Part shown: positions 28,074-36,469 of the stretch, in pieces | Layout of the letters: each line of letters starts with the position of its first letter | Position numbering within the stretch: position 1 is the stretch's first letter | Program-made: the position numbers and the translations under genes | The notes under the pieces: generated by a model | Databases searched by the model: none | What the model was told of the DNA's origin: nothing | The model's input: only the letters and a program-made list of their open reading frames with translations | Source: Actinomyces ruminicola | GTDB lineage: Bacteria; Actinomycetota; Actinomycetes; Actinomycetales; Actinomycetaceae | Assembly (NCBI RefSeq): GCF_900103885.1 | Contig: NZ_FNIM01000004.1 | Span: 114,611 to 178,610, forward strand | Direction of reading: 5' to 3' | DNA: 64,000 nucleotides

Positions 28074-29048
28074 TCAGGCGACGGCGGCGGCCGCCTCGGC
28101 GCGGGTGCGGGCGGCCTCGTTGGCGGCCCGCACGATGTCGCGCGGCGAGACGGGGCGCATGCGCTGAACGGGTTCGTCGTCCTCGCCGCCTCCGGGCTCA
28201 AGGCTTGAGGGAATGTCTGCCGCGGCCCGGGCCGCGGCAGCGCGATCCTCAACCGCGGGAGCGTCGGCCGCCGTGACCGTGCCCGTTGGTGCGGATGCCG
28301 ACGTGGATTCCGCACCCCCGGCGTCCGCCTTGGCCGGTTCCTCGGCTCCCGCGGCAAGCGGCTTCACCTCGGGGATTTCCGCGGTGACCGTCTCCCCCGC
28401 CTCCAGTGCGAGCCGGGCCGAATCTGCCGGTGCGGCCTCGTCGGCCTCCGCGGCGGCGGCGGCGCCGGGTTCCTCGGCGGACCGCTCCGGTGTGCTCCCG
28501 GCGGTCGGATCCACCTGCGGCAGCTCGGCCGTCACCGCGGCGGCCTCCACCACCGCCTGCTGCGGATCCTTGTCGTCCGCGTCCGGCGCCTGCGGCCCGC
28601 TCGCCGCCGCCGCCGCCGCAGTGGCGGATGCGGCCCGTGCGGTGCGGGTCTCCTCGGCCTTGTCCTCGATCATCTTCGACAGTGGCTTCGACTTCTTCTT
28701 GCCGCTGACCGCGGCCGCGGCCTCGTTGCTGGCCTCCTTGGCGGTGTCCACCACCGACTGGAAGGGGTTGGTCAGGTCCCTGCGGATGGCGTCGAGGTCC
28801 TCCCCCAGCGCGTCGCGCACGATCTTGCGGGGGTCGTAGTTGCGCGGGTCCAGGTCCGACAGGTCCAGGTCCCCCAGCTCGGGACCGACCTCCTCGGCAA
28901 TCTGGGTCTTGGCGTCGTCCAGGAACAGGCGCAGCCTGCGCACGCCCTGGGTCAGTTTGCGGGTGTACTCGGGAAGGCGCTGGGGCCCTACCACGATGAC
29001 CACCACCAGCAGGAGGACGAAGAACTCCGGTCCCGAGATACCAATCAC
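28074..29048 (-). CDS. tatB: Sec-independent translocase TatB-like protein
   Basis: 324 residues from the GTG at 29048, chosen because TATACT lies 6 nt upstream; the longer open frame adds 60 residues with no signal. The N-terminal hydrophobic helix (ISGPEFFVLLLVVVIVVGPQ) ends in the GPQRLPEY hinge, followed by an amphipathic helix VRRLRLFLDDAKTQ and the TatB-like EEVGPELGDLDLSDLDPR. The remaining 200 residues are Ala/Glu-rich and low complexity. It would work with TatA and TatC in exporting folded twin-arginine proteins. The tail is long compared with E. coli TatB (171 residues). Confidence 0.85.
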   Translation of the reverse strand: MIGISGPEFFVLLLVVVIVVGPQRLPEYTRKLTQGVRRLRLFLDDAKTQIAEEVGPELGDLDLSDLDPRNYDPRKIVRDALGEDLDAIRRDLTNPFQSVVDTAKEASNEAAAAVSGKKKSKPLSKMIEDKAEETRTARAASATAAAAAASGPQAPDADDKDPQQAVVEAAAVTAELPQVDPTAGSTPERSAEEPGAAAAAEADEAAPADSARLALEAGETVTAEIPEVKPLAAGAEEPAKADAGGAESTSASAPTGTVTAADAPAVEDRAAAARAAADIPSSLEPGGGEDDEPVQRMRPVSPRDIVRAANEAARTRAEAAAAVA

Positions 29049-29054
29049 GAGCCC

Positions 29055-29060
29055 AGTATA
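29055..29060 (-). promoter_or_regulatory. Leaderless-type -10 box of the tatB gene
   Basis: TATACT on the minus strand, 6 nt before the GTG at 29048; close to the ideal -10 sequence. Confidence 0.65.
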
Positions 29061-29193
29061 GGGAGCAGTGTGGGCAACCAGGCGGGCGGCCGGGCGCGGG
29101 AACCGACCGGACCTGAAACAATGGGAAACAATGGGAACGGACCCCGCGTCAGGCGCCCGACGCCGCCGGGGGTTGAAGTGACGACGCGGCCCG

Positions 29194-29850
29194 GTGCCGC
29201 AGAAGGGGCTTATGGTGGCTGCTGACAAGACGCTGAGCTGGTCCTACACGGAGGAGTTCCCGGTCGAGAGCGAGCCGGCCGCGCAGGCGCGCCTGCGCGG
29301 CATCGAGCTGGGCACCGACCCGGTTTCTCCGGCCACTGGCGCCGCGCTGCGCATGCTGACGGCCGCTATCTCGGCGAAGTCCGTCGCCGAGGCGGGCACC
29401 GGCACAGGCGTGTCCGGCCTGTGGCTGCTGGCCGGAATGGGTGCCGACGGCGTGCTGACCACCATCGACGTCGAGCCGGAGTTCCAGCGCGAGGCCCGCC
29501 GCGCCTTCGAAGAGGCCGGGCACCCGGGCGCCCGCACCCGCATCATTCAGGGACGCGCCTCCGACGTCATGCCCCGCATGGCCGCCCACTCCTACGACAT
29601 GGTGGTGCTGGACATCGATCCCGAGGAGGCCGCGGAGCTGACGCCCCAGGCGATCCGCATGCTGCGACCGGGCGGCGTCCTGGTGGTGACGCATGCGCTG
29701 TGGAACGACCACGTCGCCGACCCGGCGCGCCGCGACGCCACCACGGTTGCGGCGCGCGAGCTGGGTAAGACACTGCGGGACGAGGAGGGCCTCCTCACCT
29801 CACTGCTGCCGGTCGACGACGGTCTGCTGGTCGCCGTCCGCCGGGCCTGA
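29194..29850 (+). CDS. SAM-dependent O-methyltransferase
   Basis: 218 residues; the ATG at 29212 (MVAADKT) is an alternative start. Class I methyltransferase of the catechol/caffeoyl-CoA O-methyltransferase type: SAM-binding motif I EAGTGTGVSGLWL (residues about 66-78), motif II with TTIDVEPEFQ, and DMVVLDIDPEE. The substrate is unknown. It is divergent from tatB and convergent with the DUF3117 gene. Actinobacteria typically have this gene next to sigE/tatB-type loci, which fits the neighbour. Confidence 0.87.
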   Translation: MPQKGLMVAADKTLSWSYTEEFPVESEPAAQARLRGIELGTDPVSPATGAALRMLTAAISAKSVAEAGTGTGVSGLWLLAGMGADGVLTTIDVEPEFQREARRAFEEAGHPGARTRIIQGRASDVMPRMAAHSYDMVVLDIDPEEAAELTPQAIRMLRPGGVLVVTHALWNDHVADPARRDATTVAARELGKTLRDEEGLLTSLLPVDDGLLVAVRRA

Positions 29851-29892
29851 CCGGCCCGGCCGGGCGGATTCACCAGCTCCTGAGACAACTGC

Positions 29893-29911
29893 CAGCGCCG
29901 CTACGGCGCTG
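29893..29911. terminator. Hairpin between convergent methyltransferase and DUF3117 genes
   Basis: CAGCGCC (29893-29899), loop GCTAC, GGCGCTG (29905-29911). It sits 42 nt after the methyltransferase stop and next to the end of the DUF3117 gene. It could serve both strands. Confidence 0.5.
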
Positions 29912-29915
29912 ATGC

Positions 29916-30083
29916 TCAGTACTTGACGGAGGCCAGCGCCTCCTGCAGCTCCTTGATCTCGTCGGGCGTGATCTCAACTACCAGGCGGCCGCCGCCCTCA
30001 AGCGGCATCCGCATGATGATGGAGCGGCCCTCCTTGACGACCTCGAGCGGCCCGTCGCCGGTCCTGGGTTTCATGGCAGCCAT
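29916..30083 (-). CDS. DUF3117 domain protein
   Basis: 55 residues (start MAAMKPRTGDGPLEVVKEG). This tiny, highly conserved actinobacterial family covers the full protein. AAAGGGGAGC lies just upstream of the ATG at 30083, so the longer open frame to 30236 is not needed. The sequence alternates short beta strands (GRSIIMRMPLEGGGRLVVEI) and a C-terminal helix. Function unknown. Confidence 0.92.
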   Translation of the reverse strand: MAAMKPRTGDGPLEVVKEGRSIIMRMPLEGGGRLVVEITPDEIKELQEALASVKY

Positions 30084-30220
30084 GTGCTCCCCTTTCGGTG
30101 ATGACTCGCGGACACTTACCGCATTTTCCAAGTGAATTCTACGGCACAATGCCGCCACTTCGGAGCTAAACGTGGCTGACTCCACGCCCCGGCACCGCCC
30201 GGAATAACGCGTACAGCGCC

Positions 30221-31099
30221 TTACTGGGCCGCCCACTCGGTGCGGTCGGGGGTGCGGGTGAGCCCGTTTGCACGCATGGTCCGGGCCGCGCCGACCACGA
30301 AGTCGACCGCCTCGGCGGCCGTGTCGAACACCTGCATCAGGGCGACGTCGTCGGCGTCGATCGTGGCTGCCTCCACAAGCGTCTCGCGCAGCCAGTCCAC
30401 CAGCCCGCCCCAGAACTCCGAGCCGACCAGGGCGATCGGGAAGGAGGGCACCTTCTGGGTCTGCACCAGAGTCACCGCCTCGAACAGCTCGTCGAGTGTG
30501 CCCATGCCCCCGGGCATGATCACGAAGCCGTCTGAGTACTTCAGGAACATCGTCTTGCGGGCGAAGAAGTAGCGGAAGTTCACGCCCAGGTCCACGTAGT
30601 CGTTCATGCCCTGCTCATGGGGAAGCTCGATGCCCAGCCCCACGGAGATGCCGCCGGCCTCACGCGCGCCCTTGTTGGCCGCCTCCATAATGCCGGGGCC
30701 GCCGCCCGTGATGACGGCGTAGCCGGCGCGGGCCAGACCGGCCCCGATCTGCTCGGCCAGGGCGTAGGCGGGGGTATTCGCAGGTGTGCGGGCGGAGCCG
30801 AAGAGACTGATCGCCGGCCCCACTTCCGCCAACGCCCCGAAGCCCTCGACGAACTCGGACTGGATGCGCAGCACCCGCCAGGGATCGGCGTGCAGCCAGT
30901 CGGTGTCGCCGCGGCGGTCGAGCAGGCGGGCGTCGGTGGTGCGGGTGGGGATCTGGGCGCCGCGGAGCATCACCGGGCCCTTGCGGTAGATCTCCCGTGA
31001 GCCGTTCCTAACCCTCCGCTCGCCGGCGCTGGGCTCCGTCCTGTCTGCCGCGCCGCCCGCTGCCATGTCATTCACCGTGTCTTTCGCCATAGGGGGCAT
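30221..31099 (-). CDS. LOG family TIGR00730 Rossmann-fold protein
   Basis: 292 residues; in-frame ATG at 31090 is an alternative start. The catalytic LOG motifs PGGMGTLDE (residues about 195-203) and GGGPGIMEAANKGA are intact. Members hydrolyse cytokinin riboside or other nucleoside 5'-monophosphates to base and ribose phosphate; many bacterial ones were first called lysine decarboxylases. An N-terminal extension of about 70 polar residues precedes the fold. It stands alone, convergent with nothing close, and is divergent from the phosphosugar mutase gene. Confidence 0.88.
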   Translation of the reverse strand: MPPMAKDTVNDMAAGGAADRTEPSAGERRVRNGSREIYRKGPVMLRGAQIPTRTTDARLLDRRGDTDWLHADPWRVLRIQSEFVEGFGALAEVGPAISLFGSARTPANTPAYALAEQIGAGLARAGYAVITGGGPGIMEAANKGAREAGGISVGLGIELPHEQGMNDYVDLGVNFRYFFARKTMFLKYSDGFVIMPGGMGTLDELFEAVTLVQTQKVPSFPIALVGSEFWGGLVDWLRETLVEAATIDADDVALMQVFDTAAEAVDFVVGAARTMRANGLTRTPDRTEWAAQ

Positions 31100-31223
31100 G
31101 ATCCCCCACTGCCGCCGCCCCGCGGCGAAGACACCCGGGCCGGCCCGGTTCCTGTGTGTCGGATGTGCTCACCACCACCCATGACAGCGATCACGGGCGC
31201 GCCGTCGGCCCGCTTCCGCACGG

Positions 31224-31229
31224 TACGGT
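31224..31229 (+). promoter_or_regulatory. Leaderless-type -10 box of the phosphosugar mutase gene
   Basis: TACGGT, 6 nt before the ATG at 31236. Confidence 0.55.
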
Positions 31230-31235
31230 CACCCC

Positions 31236-32972
31236 ATGACATATCCGCCCCAGCATGCGGCCGCCGCCGATCTGGAAGCCGCCGTGACCGCCTGGATCAC
31301 CGATGATCCGGACCCCGACACCCGCAGGGAACTGACCGAGCTGCTCTCCGCCCATCGCGACGGCGACACCGCCGCCACCGCCGCGCTCACCGACGCCTTC
31401 TCCGGCACTCTCCAGTTCGGCACCGCCGGTCTGCGCGGCCGCCTGGGCGGCGGCCCCAACCGTATGAACCGCGTCGTCGTCATCCGTGCCGCCGCCGGCT
31501 TGTCCGCCTACCTGCATGACCTGCTGGGGGACGGCTTCCGCGTGGTAATCGGCTACGACGCCCGCCACGGATCCGCACGCTTCGCCCGCGACACCGCCGC
31601 CGTCGTCACCGGCGCGGGCGGGCACGCCGTCCTGTTTGACACGCACTGCCCGACGCCGGTACTCGCCTTCGCCCTGCGGCGCCTGGGTGCCGACGCCGGC
31701 GTCATGGTGACCGCCTCGCACAATCCGCCGCAGGACAACGGTTACAAGGTGTACCTGGGCGGCCGTGCCGTGACCGGCTCCGGGCAGGGCGCGCAGATCG
31801 TCCCGCCGCACGACTCCGGTATCGCCGAGAAGATAGCCGCCGTCGGCCCGCTCGCCTCTGTCCCCATGCCGGAATCGGGCTGGGAGACGCTGGGGGCGGA
31901 AATGGTTGAGGAGTACGTGCAGCGCGCGGTCAAGGCCGCTCGCACTCAGGCGGTCGCACCGTTGAAGATCGTTCTGACCGCCATGCACGGGGTGGGCGGG
32001 CAGATCTGCCGGGAGGCGCTGCATCGGGCGGGCTTCGACGACGTCGTCGTGGTTTCCGAGCAGTTCGATCCCGACCCGGACTTCCCGACCGTCGCCTTCC
32101 CCAACCCGGAGGAGCCCGGCGCACTGGATCTGGCATTCGCACGAGCCCGAGAGGTTGGCGCCGACCTGATCATCGCCAACGACCCGGACGCCGACCGCTG
32201 CTCCGCCGCCGTCCCGGACGAGCACGCTCGTGGCGGCTGGCGGCAGCTGACCGGCGATGAGGTCGGCTCACTGCTGGGCGAGCAGGCCGCCGAGCTGGCC
32301 GCCTTCACCGGCACCGGCGTACTGGCCAACTCGATCGTCTCCTCCCGCCTGCTGCGCAAGATCGCCCAGGCGCACGGACTCGGGCACCGCAACACGCTCA
32401 CCGGCTTCAAGTGGATCAGCCGCGTGCCCAACCTCGTGTTCGGCTACGAGGAGGCACTCGGCTACTGCGTGGATCCGGCAGCCGTGCGGGACAAGGACGG
32501 CATCTCCGCCTCGGTGCGCCTGGCGGTGCTGGCCTCCACGCTCAAGCAGCAGGGGCGTACGCTCGACGATCTGCTGGATCGGCTGGCGCGCGAGCATGGC
32601 CTGTACGCCACCAGCCCGCTGAGCGTGCGGGTGGAGGACAAGAGCTTCATCACCAACGCCATGGAACGACTGCGCGCCGGCGGTTCGCCCGCGTCCCTGG
32701 CGGGCTCGCCCGTGGTCGACGTCTTCGACCTGATGGACGGCGCCAACAATGGCAATGGGGAGCGCCTGCCCGCCACGGACGGCCTCATCTTCAAGACCGC
32801 GGCCGACGACCGTGTGGTGGTGCGCCCCTCGGGCACCGAGCCGAAGCTCAAGTGCTACTGCGAGGTGGTCATGCCGGTCGCCGTCGATGAGCCGGTGGAG
32901 GTGGCGCGCCGCGCCGCCGCCAAGCGCCTGGAGGCCATCAAGACGGACCTGCGCGGCGTCCTGGGAATCTGA
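31236..32972 (+). CDS. Phospho-sugar mutase (PGM/PMM, PGM2-like)
   Basis: 578 residues. The alpha-D-phosphohexomutase motifs are in place: phosphoserine loop TASHNPPQDNGYK (residues about 150-162), Mg-binding NDPDADRCS, and the phosphate-binding RPSGTEPKLK near the C-terminus. The length and sequence match the PgcA/PGM2 branch, whose members act as phosphoglucomutase or phosphopentomutase. It converges on the deoxynucleoside operon, which lacks its own phosphopentomutase, so it could interconvert deoxyribose 1- and 5-phosphate as well as glucose phosphates. That second role is inference. Confidence 0.9.
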   Translation: MTYPPQHAAAADLEAAVTAWITDDPDPDTRRELTELLSAHRDGDTAATAALTDAFSGTLQFGTAGLRGRLGGGPNRMNRVVVIRAAAGLSAYLHDLLGDGFRVVIGYDARHGSARFARDTAAVVTGAGGHAVLFDTHCPTPVLAFALRRLGADAGVMVTASHNPPQDNGYKVYLGGRAVTGSGQGAQIVPPHDSGIAEKIAAVGPLASVPMPESGWETLGAEMVEEYVQRAVKAARTQAVAPLKIVLTAMHGVGGQICREALHRAGFDDVVVVSEQFDPDPDFPTVAFPNPEEPGALDLAFARAREVGADLIIANDPDADRCSAAVPDEHARGGWRQLTGDEVGSLLGEQAAELAAFTGTGVLANSIVSSRLLRKIAQAHGLGHRNTLTGFKWISRVPNLVFGYEEALGYCVDPAAVRDKDGISASVRLAVLASTLKQQGRTLDDLLDRLAREHGLYATSPLSVRVEDKSFITNAMERLRAGGSPASLAGSPVVDVFDLMDGANNGNGERLPATDGLIFKTAADDRVVVRPSGTEPKLKCYCEVVMPVAVDEPVEVARRAAAKRLEAIKTDLRGVLGI

Positions 32973-32993
32973 CCCTCGCTGAGCGAACTTCAC

Positions 32994-33066
32994 CGAGATC
33001 GGTCGAAGTAACCATCGAGATCGGTTGCTTCGACCGATCTCGGCACGTAACTTCTACCGATCTCGG
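32994..33066. repeat. 23-bp repeat family, inverted arrangement, locus 3
   Basis: Two forward units (CGAGATCGGTCGAAGTAACC at 32994 and CGAGATCGGTTG at 33016) face reverse-complement units ending at 33066. Together they form nested palindromes: GAGATCGGT/ACCGATCTC inside, and CCGAGATCGGT...ACCGATCTCGG outside. It fills the 111-bp gap between the convergent mutase and deoC genes and could act as a bidirectional terminator. Confidence 0.85.
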
Positions 33067-33083
33067 CGAGGTAGTGAGTGGGG

Positions 33084-33737
33084 TCAGGCGGGCAGGCCCT
33101 CGAGGATGGCGACGGTGGCGGAGACCCCCAGGCGGGAGGCACCGGCCTCGATCATGGCCAGCGCGTCCTCAGCCGTGCGAATGCCGCCGGAGGCCTTGAC
33201 GCCCAGGCGGTCCCCTACGGTGGCCCGCATGAGCTCCACGGCGTGCACGGAGGCGCCGCCGGCGGGGTGGAACCCGGTGGAGGTCTTCACATAGTCGGCA
33301 CCGGCCCGCTCGGCCGCCTGGCAGACGGCGACGATCTCGTCGTCGGTCAGCGCCGCGGACTCGATGATGACCTTCAGCAGCCTGTCCCCCACGGCCTCCT
33401 TGACGGCACGGATGTCAGCCTCAACCGCGGCATAGTCGTGCTCCTTGACCTGCTTGAGGTTCACGACCATGTCGACCTCGTCCGCGCCCTTGGCCACGGA
33501 GTCGGCGGCCTCGGCGGCCTTGACGGCGGTGGCGTGCGCGCCGGAGGGGAACCCGCAGACCGTGGCCACGTGCAGGCCCGCGGGCGCCTCGACGGGGAGC
33601 TGGTTGGGAGACACGCACACCGAGTAGGTGCCCAGCTCGGCGCCCTGGGCGATCAGCTCGGCGACCTGCGCGCCGGTGGCCTCCGGCTTGAGCAGGGTGT
33701 GGTCGATGATGGCGGCGACTTCCGCACGAGTGGGCAT
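33084..33737 (-). CDS. deoC: Deoxyribose-phosphate aldolase
   Basis: 217 residues, class I aldolase TIM barrel that splits 2-deoxyribose 5-phosphate into glyceraldehyde 3-phosphate and acetaldehyde. The Schiff-base lysine lies in [15 protein letters not shown] (residues about 146-160), with the DEVDMVVNL segment and the N-terminal [19 protein letters not shown] precedes the ATG at 33737. It is the last gene of the nucleoside operon and completes deoxynucleoside breakdown. Confidence 0.95.
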   Translation of the reverse strand: MPTRAEVAAIIDHTLLKPEATGAQVAELIAQGAELGTYSVCVSPNQLPVEAPAGLHVATVCGFPSGAHATAVKAAEAADSVAKGADEVDMVVNLKQVKEHDYAAVEADIRAVKEAVGDRLLKVIIESAALTDDEIVAVCQAAERAGADYVKTSTGFHPAGGASVHAVELMRATVGDRLGVKASGGIRTAEDALAMIEAGASRLGVSATVAILEGLPA

Positions 33738-33751
33738 GGGGGTTCCTTTCG

Positions 33752-34567
33752 CTAGTTGTCCCGGGTCTGTTGCGAGTCGAAAGATTGTGGTGGGGCGATG
33801 ACGGCGAGCACACGGGGCCAGCCGCCGAGCTCGTGCGGCCCGCGTCCAGACGCCGAACGCGGCGCGAGGAGGTCCAGGGCACGCACCGTGCCGGAGGAGG
33901 GCTCATAGACGTGAACGCGCCCCGCGCCGGGGTCGGTGCGGCCGATCAGCGTCCAGGGCAGGGCCAGCACGTAGTGGCGCGGGATCGCGGGGGCGGCCGC
34001 CAGGGCCGCGTGCAGGGCGCGGTGTGCCCGTCCTGCGGGCTCCCGCCGTCCGGCAAGCGGGCCCCCGGTGAGCAGGATGGCGGGGGTGCCGTAGACGAGC
34101 CGGGACCGCAGCCGCCCGACAACCGCGGGCCAGTCCGATCCGCGGTCGTCCACCCACTCCACGGCACAGGCGGCGACGTCGTGGCCGGCCTGGCGCAGTA
34201 CGCGCGTGAGCTCGGCGGCGAGCGCCCACGGGGTAGAGCCCAGGCGCCGAGTCCACGGGAGCGGGCCGAGCGGGCCGCGCGCGTGGCGGTTCATGGTGTG
34301 CTGGAGCCGCCGCTGGCACGCGGCCAGGGTCTCCTGGAGTGCCCGGCCCGGGCGGCGGGCATCGGAGCCCGCGTCGTGCAGCGCCGCCGGGGCGGGCATG
34401 CCGAGCAGAAGCCGTGCAGCCAGGATCACCGTGGCGCCGCAGGTGGTGCCGTCGCACTGGGTCAGGGTGACGGCACCACCCGCGCTGGCGAGGCCGCCCA
34501 CGCGCAGGCGGGAGTTCGCCACGCGCGCCCCGAGCAGCGGGGCGGAAGCCGGCGGGCGCGGGTACAC
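33752..34567 (-). CDS. Uncharacterised protein with cysteine-peptidase-like motifs
   Basis: 271 residues from the GTG at 34567, 10 nt after the deoA stop and preceded by GAGGG; the frame is open further upstream but only inside deoA. A Cys-containing segment [17 protein letters not shown] (Cys38 and Cys43) and a later [10 protein letters not shown] with [10 protein letters not shown] recall the Cys/His spacing of C39-type or papain-like folds (for example peptidase_C39_2). The middle is Arg/Ala-rich. It lies between deoA and deoC in one operon, so co-expression with nucleoside catabolism is expected, but its role is unknown. Confidence 0.6.
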   Translation of the reverse strand: MYPRPPASAPLLGARVANSRLRVGGLASAGGAVTLTQCDGTTCGATVILAARLLLGMPAPAALHDAGSDARRPGRALQETLAACQRRLQHTMNRHARGPLGPLPWTRRLGSTPWALAAELTRVLRQAGHDVAACAVEWVDDRGSDWPAVVGRLRSRLVYGTPAILLTGGPLAGRREPAGRAHRALHAALAAAPAIPRHYVLALPWTLIGRTDPGAGRVHVYEPSSGTVRALDLLAPRSASGRGPHELGGWPRVLAVIAPPQSFDSQQTRDN

Positions 34568-34577
34568 CGCAGCGCCC

Positions 34578-35951
34578 TCAGACAATCCGGTCCAGCACCA
34601 CGCCGGAGCGCCGGCGGGCGACCGCGGCCCGCGCCTCCGAGGAGTCGGGAGCGCTGACGACGATCGCATCGGCAAGGGCGGCGCGCGCGCGGGCGAAGCG
34701 CTCGGGCGTGGCGGTGTGCAGGGTGAGCAGCGGCTGCCCGGCGCGTACGGCTTCTCCCGGCTTGGCGTGCAGCTCGACTCCGGCGACCGCCTGGACGGGG
34801 TCCTCCTTCCGGGCGCGGCCGGCACCCAGCCGCCAGGCGGCCACGCCCACGCCGAGGGCGTCCAGGCGAGTGAGCACGCCGTCGGCGTCGGCGGTGATCG
34901 TCTCAGTCTCCGGGGCCACGGGCAGCGGCGCGTCCGGGTCGCCGTCCTGGCGCCGGATCATCTCCCGCCACACGTCCATGGCGCGCCCGTCTCCCAGGGC
35001 GGCGCGCAACTCGTCCTCGGCAACCGGGCGGCCGGCGGCGTCGAGCATTTCAACGGCCAGCGCGACCGTCAGATCGACGACGTCGACAGGCCCCCCGCCG
35101 GACAGCACCTCCAGGGCCTCACGCACCTCCAGGGCGTTACCCGCGGTCAGTCCCAGCGGAGTGGACATGTCGGTGAGCAGGGCACGGGTGACCACCCCGG
35201 CGTCGGTGCCGAGCGCCACCATGGTCTCCGCGAGTTCGCGCGCCTGGGACAGCTCCTTCATGAAGGCGCCCGAGCCGACCTTGACGTCCAGGACGAGCGC
35301 GCCGGTGCCCTCGGCGATCTTCTTGCTCATGATTGAGGAGGCGATCAGCGGCACGCATGAAACCGTGCCGGTGGTGTCGCGCAGCGCGTAGAGCTTCTTG
35401 TCGGCGGGGGCGAGCCCGCTGCCGGCGGCGCAGATGACCGCGCCGGGGCCGTCGGCCGACAGCATGGACATGATCTCGTCGTTGCTCAGCGCCGCCCGCC
35501 AGCCGGGGATGGACTCGAGCTTGTCGAGCGTGCCGCCGGTGTGCCCCAGGCCGCGACCAGACAGCTGCGGCACGCTGACACCGAATACCGCCACCAGGGG
35601 CGCCAGCGGCAGGGTGATCTTGTCGCCCACGCCGCCGGTGGAGTGCTTGTCCGCGGTGGGGCGCCCCAGACAGGAGAAGTCCATGCGCTGCCCGGAGCGG
35701 ATCATGGCATCGGTCCAGCGGGCGATCTCCCCGCGGTCCATGCCGACCAGGTAGATCGCCATGGCCAGGGCGCTCATCTGCTCGTCGGCGACGACGCCGC
35801 GGGTGTAGGCGTCGATGACCCAGTCGATCTGGGCGTCGGTGAGCCGGTCGCCGTCCCGCTTGGCGGCAATCACGTCGACGGCGTCGAAGGGCTCCACCCC
35901 GCCGGGCGCCGGGGCGTCGACGGCGGGGTTCGGAAAGGCGGGTACAGTCAC
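34578..35951 (-). CDS. deoA: Thymidine/pyrimidine-nucleoside phosphorylase
   Basis: 457 residues, GTG start overlapping the cdd stop (GTGA). The family signature SGRGLGHTGGTLDKLESIPG is present, together with KHSTGGVGDKITLPLAPLVA (given in part) and the AEGTGALVLDVKVGSGAFMK segment. It phosphorolyses thymidine or uridine to base plus (deoxy)ribose 1-phosphate. Position between cdd and deoC completes the pathway: deaminated nucleosides are split here. Confidence 0.95.
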   Translation of the reverse strand: MTVPAFPNPAVDAPAPGGVEPFDAVDVIAAKRDGDRLTDAQIDWVIDAYTRGVVADEQMSALAMAIYLVGMDRGEIARWTDAMIRSGQRMDFSCLGRPTADKHSTGGVGDKITLPLAPLVAVFGVSVPQLSGRGLGHTGGTLDKLESIPGWRAALSNDEIMSMLSADGPGAVICAAGSGLAPADKKLYALRDTTGTVSCVPLIASSIMSKKIAEGTGALVLDVKVGSGAFMKELSQARELAETMVALGTDAGVVTRALLTDMSTPLGLTAGNALEVREALEVLSGGGPVDVVDLTVALAVEMLDAAGRPVAEDELRAALGDGRAMDVWREMIRRQDGDPDAPLPVAPETETITADADGVLTRLDALGVGVAAWRLGAGRARKEDPVQAVAGVELHAKPGEAVRAGQPLLTLHTATPERFARARAALADAIVVSAPDSSEARAAVARRRSGVVLDRIV

Positions 35952-36469
35952 GGCCGGTCTCCTTCCGGGGATTGTCCTGGTGCGCCGGTGACCCGATCGA
36001 TGTCGGCCTTGGTGAAGCGATCGGGGATCACCTCATCGATGGGCATCAGTCCCGACGGCATGGCCAGCAGCATGTCCGGGTGCGCGTGCTCGGACAGCAC
36101 CTGGCGGCAGCGGCCACACGGGGAACAGGGCTGCCCGGCGCCATCGACGCAGACGAAGGCGACCAGGCGGCCCCCGCCGGTGCGCACGAGTTCGGACACC
36201 AGCCCGCACTCGGCGCACAGGGTGACGCCGTAGCCGGCGTTCTCCACGTTGCAGCCGGATACGAGTCGGCCGTCGTCGACCAGCGCGGCGGCGCCCACCC
36301 GGAAGTGGGAGTACGGCGCGTAGGCGCGCTCCATGGCCTGGGCGGCCAGCTCCCGCAGCCGCTCCCACATGCCCGCGTCCACAGCGGATGCAGGCGCGGC
36401 TGTGCCGACGGCGGGCGCGGCTCCCGCCGACCCGGAACCGGCCGAACCGCAGCTCTTGGCGCCGCTCAC
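35948..36469 (-). CDS. cdd: Cytidine deaminase
   Basis: 173 residues from the GTG at 36469, which overlaps the permease stop; an ATG at 36370 would give 141 residues, closer to the usual 130-150, so the first 33 residues (Ala/Gly/Pro-rich) may be unused. The zinc motifs are NVENAGYGVTLCAECGL and PCSPCGRCRQVL, with Cys-Ala-Glu as in tetrameric deaminases. It converts cytidine and deoxycytidine to uridine and deoxyuridine, feeding the phosphorylase encoded next. Confidence 0.92.
   Translation of the reverse strand: MSGAKSCGSAGSGSAGAAPAVGTAAPASAVDAGMWERLRELAAQAMERAYAPYSHFRVGAAALVDDGRLVSGCNVENAGYGVTLCAECGLVSELVRTGGGRLVAFVCVDGAGQPCSPCGRCRQVLSEHAHPDMLLAMPSGLMPIDEVIPDRFTKADIDRVTGAPGQSPEGDRP

Noticed and set aside
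28074..29228. Longer TatB start at 29228
   Set aside because: TatB must start with its hydrophobic helix; the GTG at 29048 with TATACT upstream fits and the extra 60 residues are Arg/Pro-rich.
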